From the NCBI RefSeq assembly GCF_000383875.1, contig NZ_KB912879.1, positions 1 through 64,000 on the forward strand: DNA of 64,000 nucleotides. The letters run 5' to 3'. Source of the DNA: Caldibacillus debilis DSM 16016 (lineage in GTDB: Bacteria > Bacillota > Bacilli > Bacillales > Caldibacillaceae). A model generated the notes under the pieces. It was not told where the DNA came from, did no database searches, and saw only the letters and a program-made list of their open reading frames with translations. Positions 36,477 through 46,000 of this stretch are shown in pieces. Both the position numbers and the translations under genes were made by a program. Positions within the stretch are counted from its first letter, which is position 1. Each line of letters starts with the position of its first letter.

Positions 36477-37049
36477 TTATTTCGACAATCCTTTCAAAAA
36501 ATAGAGTTCAAACAGTTCCGCGATCTTTTCTTTGGACAGGGGCGGATGATCCTGTTCCCAATCGACAATTAAAGCGATATAGACTTTCAGCATCAGGAAT
36601 GCGGTGATTTCCGCGTCGCACTCCCGTATTTCCTGCTTTTTTACGGCCGCTTCAATCTTTTCGCGGATGAAACCGATCATCGCCCAGTCCAGTTTTTTCA
36701 ATACTTGCTGGACTTCCAACGTGCCGATGTTGCGGACCTCCTGAAGGAGCTTGGCGGTCAGCTGATGCCGCTGGCGGAATTCTAATATCTGGTAAAGGGC
36801 GCGGTGGACGTTGGTTGCAAAGGGAAGCCCCGGATCCATCACCCGTTCGGCAGCTTCTTTTATTTCCCCGATCAGCGAGGAGATGATGGCATCCAGCAAA
36901 TCTTCCTTGTTCTTGAAAAACAGGTAGATGGTGCCCTTGCCGACATTGGCGAGCCTGGCGATTTGGTCCATCGTCGTCGCCTTGTAGCCGAACAAGGAAA
37001 AGGATCGGGCAGCGGCATCAATAATTTGTTGTCTTCGATCCACTGTCAT
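36477..37049 (-). CDS. TetR family regulator
   Basis: The 190-residue protein has the TetR helix-turn-helix at its N terminus: RRQQIIDAAARSFSLFGYKATTMDQIARLANVGKGTIYLFFKNKEDLL, and a helical C-terminal ligand domain. I choose the ATG of MTVDRR, nine bases after AAAGG; upstream codons overlap the operator. Matching operators in front of this gene and of the downstream YhgE/Pip gene suggest it represses itself and that gene. Confidence 0.93.
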   Translation of the reverse strand: MTVDRRQQIIDAAARSFSLFGYKATTMDQIARLANVGKGTIYLFFKNKEDLLDAIISSLIGEIKEAAERVMDPGLPFATNVHRALYQILEFRQRHQLTAKLLQEVRNIGTLEVQQVLKKLDWAMIGFIREKIEAAVKKQEIRECDAEITAFLMLKVYIALIVDWEQDHPPLSKEKIAELFELYFLKGLSK

Positions 37050-37066
37050 TGAGCTCATCCTTTGTA

Positions 37067-37089
37067 TGACTAAATGAACATTTTGGTCA
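37067..37089. promoter_or_regulatory. TetR operator in front of the tetR gene
   Basis: TGACTAAATGAACA, then TTTTGGTCA on the forward strand. On the reverse strand it begins TGACC and ends TGTTCATTTAGTCA, as does the site at 36427. It lies 18 bases upstream of the tetR ATG. Confidence 0.75.
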
Positions 37090-37485
37090 TTACGTATTAG
37101 ATTATAGCACAATTCTTCCCGATGTGAAGGAATTTGCAAATATTTTTGCGAGAAATGCGGATGGCATGTCCCCTTCTGAAAAGCGGAAAAGGATCCCGCC
37201 CCGAAATCCCTCGATCCCTTCCCCGCCCGTTTCAAAGGGGATGAAAGCCGGTCCGGTTGAAATTTTTCCTCCGGGGCAATAAGGCTGCACATGGCTTTTG
37301 GTAAGGATCTGTTAAATGTTATCGTTGATTTCTTCTGCAAATGAATGCAATCGTATCCGCCATATGTCTTCGGGAATACGAGCCGGCCGGGGCCCGGGCC
37401 CGCGTTAAAGCGCGGCGGGTTGATACCGCTTCCTTTCTGCGGACTGCACTGGAGATGAACAGCGCCTTCGGAAAAAAATGTCCTG
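37090..37485. other. divergent gap between TetR and GntR genes
   Basis: No gene is supported. Upstream in-frame codons of the TetR frame extend to 37340 but have no start signal. The gap should contain the tetR promoter (AT-rich part 37090-37120). Confidence 0.4.
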
Positions 37486-37528
37486 TTGACAAAAACGGGT
37501 TAACTGTTTATATTGTATATGTACAGTT
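37486..37528 (+). promoter_or_regulatory. promoter and GntR operator of the YtrA-type operon
   Basis: A perfect TTGACA (37486-37491) and TATATT (37509-37514) are 17 bases apart. The inverted repeat AACTGT...ACAGTT (37502-37528) covers the -10 element, where YtrA-type GntR repressors are expected to bind their own promoter. Confidence 0.8.
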
Positions 37529-37552
37529 ATAACAGATGCGGGTTGTGAAATC

Positions 37553-37924
37553 ATGAATATCATCTTATCCAATTCCGCCAATGAGCCGATCTACTTGCAG
37601 ATCGTCAAGCAAATCAAGGAACAGATCATCAAGGGAGAATTGCCCGAAGGGGAGCCGCTGCCTTCCATCCGCAATTTGGCCAAGGAATTAAAAATCAGCG
37701 TCATCACCGCAAAAAGGGCCTATGACGAACTGGAGAAGGAAGGGTTCATCATCACCATCGGGGGCAAGGGATCCTTTGTGGCGCCGATCAATAAGGAAAT
37801 GCTCCGGGAAAACCGGATCAAAAGGATCGAGGAAAAACTTTCCGAAGCGATCGCGGATGCGAAAATCATCGGCCTCTCCCTGGAGGAACTCTATGAAATG
37901 ATGAAATTGCTCGACGAGGAGTGA
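37553..37924 (+). CDS. GntR family regulator, YtrA subfamily
   Basis: The 123-residue protein has the GntR winged helix (EPIYLQIVKQIKEQIIKGELPEGEPLPSIRNLAKELKISVITAKRAYDELEKEGF) and only a short two-helix tail, the YtrA architecture. These regulators usually sit first in an operon with the ABC transporter they control, and often respond to cell-envelope antibiotics. The next gene starts six bases after this stop codon. Confidence 0.93.
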   Translation: MNIILSNSANEPIYLQIVKQIKEQIIKGELPEGEPLPSIRNLAKELKISVITAKRAYDELEKEGFIITIGGKGSFVAPINKEMLRENRIKRIEEKLSEAIADAKIIGLSLEELYEMMKLLDEE

Positions 37925-37929
37925 AACAG

Positions 37930-38808
37930 ATGGAGAAAATCGTGGAAATCACCGGCCTTTCCAAGCATTATAAGGGTTTCTCCCTGAAAAACATCAGCTT
38001 TTCCTTGGAAAGGGGCTATATCATGGGCTTCATCGGCCCGAACGGCGCGGGCAAAAGCACGACGATCAAGCTCATGATGAATCTCGTGAAAAGGGATGGC
38101 GGGCAAATCAAGCTGTTCGGCCTGGACCATGAAAAAGACGAAATCGCCGTGAAGGAAAGAATCGGATTTGTCTACGACGAGAATTGTTTTTATGACGAGT
38201 TGACCGCCGAAGAAATGAAAAATTTCATCCGCCCGTTTTACCGCAGATGGGACGAGGCCGCCTTCAAAAGGTACGTCCGGGAATTCGGCCTTCCTTTAAA
38301 TAAACAGATCAAGCGGCTGTCCAAGGGAATGAAAATGAAATTTGCCCTGGCCGTCGCCCTTTCCCATCACGCCGAGCTCCTGATCATGGATGAACCGACT
38401 TCCGGACTGGATCCTTTGGTCCGCAACGAATTTTTGGATATCCTCAGAACCTTGATGGAAGACGGGGACAAATCGGTCTTTTTCTCCACCCATATCACCT
38501 CGGATTTGGACAAGATCGCCGATTACATCACCCTGATCCACGAGGGGGAGATCCTCCTGAGCACGACGAAAGAGGAGCTCCTTGAAGAATACTGTATCGT
38601 AAAGGGCGGGAAAAATCTGGACATCTCCGCCTGCCGCGAGCTTTTCATCGGGCTCGAGGAAAACCGATACGGGATTGCCGGTTTGGCCAGGAACAAAGGC
38701 GATGTCATCAAAAGATTGGGCGGTTCGGCCGTCATCGAAAAACCGACATTGGAAGATATCCTGTTATTTTTCACCTCAAGGAGTGATAGCCATGTATCAT
38801 CTCATTAA
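37930..38808 (+). CDS. ABC transporter ATPase (YtrB/BcrA type)
   Basis: The 292-residue ATPase has Walker A GPNGAGKST, signature RLSKGMKMKFALAVAL, Walker B LLIMDEPTSGLD and switch His in FFSTHITSDLDKIAD, followed by a C-terminal extension of about 75 residues as in YtrB-like subunits. The Lys of LSKG in place of LSGG is common in this subfamily. GAGGAG eight bases before the ATG overlaps the end of the regulator gene. It pairs with the permease that begins inside its last 17 bases. Confidence 0.93.
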   Translation: MEKIVEITGLSKHYKGFSLKNISFSLERGYIMGFIGPNGAGKSTTIKLMMNLVKRDGGQIKLFGLDHEKDEIAVKERIGFVYDENCFYDELTAEEMKNFIRPFYRRWDEAAFKRYVREFGLPLNKQIKRLSKGMKMKFALAVALSHHAELLIMDEPTSGLDPLVRNEFLDILRTLMEDGDKSVFFSTHITSDLDKIADYITLIHEGEILLSTTKEELLEEYCIVKGGKNLDISACRELFIGLEENRYGIAGLARNKGDVIKRLGGSAVIEKPTLEDILLFFTSRSDSHVSSH

Positions 38809-39445
38809 AAAGGATTTGCTCGTTCAAAAAAGGGCCCTTCTCCTTGCCTTATGTCTGCTGGTATGGTTTTCCCTTTCCTTTTCAGGCATGGGGATTGCCG
38901 GACTGTCCCTCAGTGTGCTGGCGGTCACCTATTTCCTGACTTTCGGGGCCAGCGCTTCGGATGAAAAAAATCACAGCGACAGGCTGCTGATCAGCCTCCC
39001 GGTCCGAAAAAGCCTGATCGTGGCGGCCAAATATGTGTCCGTATATGTCATTGTCGCCCTGACCCTTTTCCTCATTTATTTCATCCATCTCGTGATCAAA
39101 TTTCTCCAGCTGCCTGTAGCTGTTTTTCCTTTTACCCTTGAGGGAGCGGCGGGTTCCGTCGCCGCCTCGACCTTGTATTGTGCCTTGTCTTTTCCCCTCA
39201 TTTTTAAATACGGGTACATGAAATCGAGAATGGTCAATTTTATTCTTTTCTTCCTCACGATCGGCGGTTCCTCTTTCTTCCTGGATTGGTTTCAGGAAAA
39301 TGCCGGCCTGATTCAAAAAATCAAGGAATTTTTCGCGGAAAGATCCGACTGGGAAACGGCGGCCTTATTCGTGACGCCGGCATTGGTCATTTACATCTTT
39401 TCCTATTGTCTTTCCCTATCCTTCTACAGGAACCGGGAATTTTAA
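38792..39445 (+). CDS. ABC-2 type permease (YtrC/D-like)
   Basis: The 217-residue protein has six hydrophobic helices (for example LLLALCLLVWFSLSFSGMG and VSVYVIVALTLFLIYFIHL) and the cytosolic ASASDEKNHSDRLLISLPVRKSLIVAAKY loop typical of the ABC2_membrane_5 family. It overlaps the ATPase gene, with AAGGAG eight bases before its ATG. The complex probably exports a lipid-like or peptide substrate; which one is unknown. Confidence 0.88.
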   Translation: MYHLIKKDLLVQKRALLLALCLLVWFSLSFSGMGIAGLSLSVLAVTYFLTFGASASDEKNHSDRLLISLPVRKSLIVAAKYVSVYVIVALTLFLIYFIHLVIKFLQLPVAVFPFTLEGAAGSVAASTLYCALSFPLIFKYGYMKSRMVNFILFFLTIGGSSFFLDWFQENAGLIQKIKEFFAERSDWETAALFVTPALVIYIFSYCLSLSFYRNREF

Positions 39446-39465
39446 TATTCCCGCTCCGCTGGCTT

Positions 39466-39497
39466 TTTTCCGCATCGACCGCTGCGGGATTTTTTTT
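39466..39497 (+). terminator. terminator of the GntR/ABC operon
   Basis: CCGCA and TGCGG enclose an eight-base loop and are followed by GA and eight T, about 25 bases after the permease stop codon. Confidence 0.75.
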
Positions 39498-40046
39498 GGG
39501 GAGTTCCGCCTCCGGCGGCCGCGAAAGACCGTTGGGCAAACGGGGAAAAGGCGCCAGTCCCGGACCCGCGCGCAAGCCGCCTGCCGCCCCCGGAGGACGT
39601 CTCCCTCCATCCGATACCCCTTTGCCGGTTTCCCCCTCATATAGGCCCATAAGCCCGATTCAAAGGCCTGCCGGCGGCTGGCTCCTTCAAAGGGCATATG
39701 ACCCCGGTCCAAAGGCTTGCCGCCGGTTTCCCCCTTCCAGAAGGGACCATTTCCTTCAATCCAAAAGCCGCCTCATGCCATCTTCGTCCGAAAGAAATCA
39801 AGTCTTTCCGTCCAAAATTCTTATGCCCTCCCCGTTCAAAGGGGTTCTCCCTCCGGCCGAATGTCTGCCGCCGGCTCCTTCCGCCCGCATGAGGGCCAAA
39901 GGGGAATGCCCGCCGGTCCGAACGCCTTCCACGGTTCCCTCCGCCGTCTTGCGGCGGACAAAAAGAATTCTTCGGCTTTTCCCCTACATCATCAGCCAAA
40001 AAATAGAAGAATTTTCGCCGCGAAAAAAAGTTCCTTTCGCCTTCCC
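39498..40046. other. gene-free region with degenerate repeats
   Basis: The ABC operon and the glucan synthase gene converge here. No gene is supported. Open frames on both strands overlap and are Pro/Arg-rich. The segment from about 39661 holds degenerate repeats of roughly 50 bases, listed separately. Confidence 0.5.
39661..40000. repeat. degenerate tandem repeat, unit about 40-52 bp
   Basis: A CAAA(A/G)GC-like start recurs at 39661, 39710, 39762 and 39813, and more loosely at 39858, 39897 and 39957. The first two units continue with TGCCGCCGG or TGCCGGCGG and CTTC near position 25. Similarity falls along the array. Units do not code for a consistent peptide because their lengths are not multiples of three. 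Confidence 0.5.
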
Positions 40047-43000
40047 CTACATCCGCAGCTCCACCCGATGGTCGGCCCCGTCATCCTTTAATTCCACAAA
40101 CGGCGCACCGGATTCATCCGTCGGGAAGGGAATCTTTTCGCCGTCCACCGTCAATTCTTTTTCTTTTCCCGGCCGGTTGATGACGGTGATCAGATAGCGG
40201 GTGCCGCCAAAACGGTAGGCGGCCGAGAATCCCGGCCAGTCAGCCGGTATGCACGGATCGATATACAGGCGGTTCGCCCTCCGGCGAATCCCGAGGATCC
40301 ACTCCACGCCGGCCTGGTAATACCAGCCCGCCGATCCCGTATACCAGGTCCATCCCGCGCGGCCCCGGTTCGGTTCCGCGGAATATACGTCAGCGGCGAT
40401 CGCGTACGGTTCCCCCGCGTAGATCCGCACTTCCTTTTCCGTCCGGGTGTGGTTGATCGGATTGAGCATCTCAAAGATTTCCACGGCTTTTTCCCCGTTG
40501 CCGAGCTTGCACCAGGCGATAATCCCCCAAATCACCCCGTGGGTATACTGGCTGCCGTTCTCCCGGATTCCCGGCGGATAGCTTTGGATATAGCCGGGCC
40601 GAGGTTCCGTCCGTTCAAAAGCCGGCGTCAATAGCTTGACGATGCCCGCTTCCTTGTCCACCAACTCCCGGGCAAAGGAATCCATCGCCTGAAGGGCGCG
40701 CTCCTTCGGCGCCGCTTCCGAGATGGCCGACCAGGCCTGGGCGATGGCGTCGATCCGGCATTCCTCGCTTTGAACCGAACCGAGCCATTTTCCGGAATCG
40801 GTAAAAGCGCGCCGGTACCACTGGCCGTCCCACCCGTGCCCGTTGAGGGACTCGGCCATCCGCCGGCGGATCTCCCGGTATTCCTCCGCCTTTTTCATGT
40901 CCTTGCGCATTTCGCAAAGGACGGAAAACCGGTTCAATATCTCGCACAAAAACCATCCGAGCCAGACGCTTTCGCCCCGTCCCTTGATGCCGACGAGATT
41001 CAATCCGTCGTTCCAGTCGCCCCCGCCGATCAAAGGAAGGCCGTGCTCGCCGATCCTGCTCAAGGCGAGATCGATTGCCCGCAGGCAATGCTCGTATATG
41101 CTGCCCGCTTCCCCGGATGGGACCGTCTCTTCATAGCGCTCCTGTTCCTCCGCGGAAAGCGGTTCGCTTTTCAAAAAAGGCACGATTTCGTCCAATACCG
41201 AGGTTTCCCCGGTATGTTCGATGTAACGGGACACCGCATAAGGCAGCCAAAGCAAGTCGTCGGAAAACCGGGTCCGGATGCCCCTTTTCGTTTCCTCGTG
41301 CCACCAATGCTGCACATCCCCCTCCAAATATTGATGGGCGGCGTGGCGCAAAATCTGTTCCCTGGTTTTTTCCGGCATCGCATGAAGGAGGGCGAGGGAA
41401 TCCTGCAATTGATCGCGGAAGCCGAACGCCCCGCCGGCCTGGTAAAAAGCCGTCCTCGCCCACATCCGGCAGGAAAGGGTCTGGTAAAGCAGCCAGCCGT
41501 TCAGCAAGACATCCGTCTCCGGCGAAGGGGTGGAAACTTGCAATTGGCCCAAATGATGCGCCCAAAAGGAGACGGCCTCGGCGAAGGCCCGGCTGCAGAC
41601 CGATGCGCTGCCGTATTGCTTGGCCAGGCGCAAAGCCTTTTCCTTCGAATCTTCGCAGCCCAACAAAATATAGACTTCCCGCTCTTCGCCCGGATCCAGC
41701 CGAATCTTGGCCTGAACGGCGCCGCAAGGCTCGCTGAAAGCTCCCGTCCGGCAAGATAGGCCGGTGCGCGCCATCGCCGCCGGCTGTTCCGCGCTGCCAT
41801 AGCGGCCGATAAATTCGTACCGGTCTCCCGTCCAGGAAATTTCCCCCGGAACGCCGGAAAAGGAGGAGGCATCCCGAAATTGATCCGCTGTCCCCCGCTC
41901 CCGGCCCGCCGGAATGGAACCGCCGTGGAACCCCGGAATTCCCCGGCTCTCCTCCTGTTCCGGCGGATGTCCTGAACTTGCCGGTGAATCCCGAAAATCC
42001 CTTTCCCGCGGAAAAACGCCCAAAAAGGCGGCCGCGTCCCTGAAAACTTCCTGAAACCGGTTTTGGGCGATCAGAATTTTTTCTTCGGGTACCCATTCGG
42101 TGACGATAAAGGGGGCGGCGGCCTGCCGGTTCACCCCGAGCACCCATTCCGCATAATAGGTTACGGAAAGATGTCTTGTTTCCGCCGTCCCGTTTTTCAA
42201 CGTCAGCCGGATGATCTTGACCGGATCGTCCTTCGGTACGAACTGGAGCATTTCGTGCCGGATGCCCTTTCGCTCATGTTCGAATTTGGAAAAGCCGAAC
42301 CCGTGGGTGATCTTGTACGGCCCGCCGGAACGGCCGGCGGAAGGCGCGGCCGTCCATACTTCGCCGCTTTCCTCATCCCTCAAGTAAGCCGCTTCTCCCG
42401 GCGGATCCAGGACGGGATCGTTGGCCCAGGGCGTCAGCTTAAACTCCCGGCTGTTCCTCCACCAGGTATAGCCCGTTCCCATCTCGGAAACGGTGCAGCC
42501 GAAACGGGGATTGGCCAATACGTTGATCCAAGGCGCCGGCAGATCATTTCCGTTTTTCAAGATGATTCGGTACTCCTTGCCGTCCGGGGAAAAACCTCCC
42601 CATCCGTTGAAAAACAGCCAGTCCTTGGCTTCCTCCAAAAGCGTCCTTCCAAAATCGCTCCCGGGATCTTCCTTCCTTTCCTTCGCGGAAGGCGTCAGCC
42701 GTCCGGGCAGTCCGTCTTCCCGTTCCCTTGGCGGCCGCATTTGCGCGGCGAGGCTGGCTCCCCCGGCATACAATTCCAAGCGGGCCGCCGCCCGCAGCAA
42801 GGTGATTTCCTCCTCCGCCAACTGGCCTGCGGCGATGACATGGATGCCCGACATGCCGGCCCCGAACCGGTCGACCCCGTGCCGGGCCGCCTGCAGCAGC
42901 GCATCATGCAAGTGCCGGTAGTATCCTTCCTCCTCCGACTCGTTCATAAGAATCAGATCGAAAAGGAGACCGAGCCTGCGCAGGTATTCATGTCCTTTTA

Positions 43001-46000
43001 GCATTTTGACGACAAAGGGGAATTGGCTCCGGTCGTCGATCCGCAAGAGGACGATCGGCCGGTCCCCGGATATGCCGAAACGCCATAGGCCCGATTGCCC
43101 GATTTCGTTGCGGAGGATGCTTTCTTTCCGTCCTTTCTTGAGCGGGGGCGTAAATAGGATGCGGCCCGCCAGCCGCTGAAAATCATGGGCCTCCCGGCCG
43201 GCCAGCCGAAGGTTATCCGCTTCGATCCGCCCCCGGTTCCAGGCCAGCTGAAACGCCCGTTTCACCGCCTGGGCGGCGGCAAACCCGCCGACAATCCCGA
43301 TCGCTTCTTCCCTTGATCCGGCGACGGAAGTGACGGCAAACAGCCGGACGTTCTTCCCCGGTTCCAGCCGGATCCGCCGCCGCATGGCAAAGACGGGATC
43401 AGCCACCGAACCGGTCCTGCCGCGGAGGGGAGCCCGGATCCCTGCGGGATCGGCCAGGCGGTGTCCCCTTCCGATGAAGCTGGCCCGGTCCGTGTCAAAT
43501 TCGACGGATCCGATCGGTCCCCCGTCCGCAATCAAGGAATGGGCCGCCCACAATTCTTCCCCTTCCGCTTCAAGGCTTCTCCGGACGGCCACCAGGCACT
43601 CCGACTCCGCATCGTAATCCGTCCGGATCAGGAGTTTGCTGAAGGCGGGATGGGCGGCGTCCGCCTCAGGACGGGACAGGGCCAGCTCCACGTAAGTCGT
43701 CACTTCCAAAATCTTCTCCTCCGCTCCGTCGTTCGTCAAGGTGATCCTCCGGAGCTCCGCGTTACATTCGGGGGAAACGCAAATTTCCATCTTGGTCGAA
43801 ATCTCCCCGTCTTTCCGGTAAAAAACCGCCCTGCCCAGCTCGAATTTCACCTTTTGTTCCTCCGCTTTCGCTTTGCACGGCAAATGGGAAAGGGACCAGA
43901 GCCGATCCCCGGCGGCGTCCCGGATATAAACGTAATTCCCCCAGGGCTCCGCGACGGGGTCTTCCCGCCAGCGGGAGACAAGGAAACCTTTGTACTGGCA
44001 AAACCCGCTTCCGGAATTGGCGACGACCGCGGTGAACGACCCGTTGGAAAGGACGTTGACTTCCGGCACCCCGGCATCCGGCGAAGCGAATTCCCGCGCA
44101 GAGACAAAAGCCTTTTCCGTCTTCGGATAAGGCCCGTATTCGCGGCGCAATTCCGGATGTTTAATGGTCTTGGGCCTCGCCGGGATTTTTTCCTGCAAAA
44201 GCAATTCGGCCGAGCGGACGCTCTTGTCGCGGTGGAATCTGTCCGCCATCGTTGTCGGCAGCAAGAGATTCGCCAGGGTCAGCAGGCTCATCCCCTGATG
44301 GTGGGCCATAAAACTTTGCACCACTTCATATTTTTTTCCCCGGGGGAGCCGCTCCCGGGTAAAATCGACGGCTTCGTAAAATCCGTATTTGCCGCGCCCC
44401 CCCAGTTTTTCGATTTTTTTCAAGGCCCGTAAGGAGTCGTCCTTGGCAAAGGGCATGGCCAGGATGGCGGCGTAAGGGGCGACGACCAGGTCCCGTTCAA
44501 GCCCCCTTTGGAAGCCCAGTCCCGGAACGCCGAAGGCCCGATACTGGTAATTCATTTGAAAATCGAAGGCATAATATCCGGACTCGGAAATACCGAAAGG
44601 AATGTCCCGGTCCCGGGCATACCGGATCTGCCGTTCGACCACGGCGGCATAGGTTTTTTCCCACATCGTTTTCCGGTAGGTTTTCGTGAACAGGCTGGGC
44701 ATCAAATATTCAAACATCGTTCCGGACCAGGACAAAAGGACCGGGTGTCTTCCCACCCGCGTCATCGTCCGGCCGAGGGCGTTCCAATGGGAAACCGAAA
44801 TCTGGCCGAGGGCGATGGCGACAAAACTTGCGATCCGGGCTTCGGAAGCCAGCAAATCGTAAAGAGCCCGGTCCCGTTCCTTCCGTAAGGCATTGTATCC
44901 GATGGAAAACAAATTGGTCTCATAATCGAAAAGCGGCCGGAAGTTCGTATCCTGAACGAGTTTTTCCAAACGTTCAAGCAGCTTTTGCCCCCTGTGGTAC
45001 CAATCGCCGCCGTCCTTTGCCGCTTTTATCTGCCGGGGAACCGGGGCGATCTCTTCGGAAAAGGCGGTTTTCAGCGCCCCTTCCCTCGGGGCGGGCCCGG
45101 CCGGCTCCTCCGTCCGGCCAAAAGCTTCCAGCCGCTCGGCCAATCCTTCTTTCACGGCGATCAGGCAGCCGACGTAATTCCCCGAATCCACGGTGGAAAC
45201 ATATTTCGGCGGCAAGGGCCGCAAAGTCCTTGTGTCATACCAGTTGTATAAGTGGCCTTCCCATTTCTCCATCCGCTCCAACGTATCCAGCGTCCGCTCC
45301 AGGCGCCTGATCAGTCCCGGGGTATCGATGAAGCCGAAATCCCGCGCCGCCAGCGCGCAGGCAAGGTACAGCCCGATGTTGGTCGGGGACGTGCGGGAGG
45401 CCGTCCCGTTCGGCGGATCCATTTGGACATTGTCGGGGGGCAGCCAGTTCTCTTCTTCGGTTACATAATCCTCATAAAAGGCCCAGATCTGGCGGGCCAG
45501 GTTCACCAACTCTTTCCTTTCCGGTTCCGTGAAGGCGATCCGTTTATGGGCGGGCGGCTGATTCATCCATCGGATCACCAGGGGGGCGGCGGCCCAAACC
45601 GCGCTCAGCAGCACCCCGATGGCCTGCACCGCCCCGTTCCCGCTGAAGAGGGCGGCAGCCAAAAACAAAAGGCACAGAACGTATCCCCCCGCCATCCCTT
45701 CGATCAGCGGCGCCCCATCCCGTTCGCTCGTCCGGTCCACTTCCTCCGACAGCGCCCATTCCAGCAGCCGCTTTTTGGAAATGAACAGCCGGTACAAGGT
45801 CCTTCCGATGGCGTCGAGCAAAAGGACGGCTTGAAAAGGCCATGTGGCGAGCCCGAACAGGACTTGTCCGGCGGAACTTCCGATATTGCGGGCATACCGG
45901 AATCCTTTTTGCACGGTAATCAGCTGCCGAAGCACCGGCAGGAACCAGGCGGCGAGCAAAAGGACCATCCATCTCAAGGGTGTCCCCGGAAGAACGGTCA

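Noticed and set aside
39661-40000. CRISPR array
   Set aside because: The recurring units are degenerate along their whole length and have no constant repeat separated by unique spacers; no cas gene is present.
43461-44432. Forward frames of 130-460 codons inside the glucan synthase gene
   Set aside because: All are antisense or shifted shadows of the continuous 2,837-codon frame, which carries the recognisable domains.
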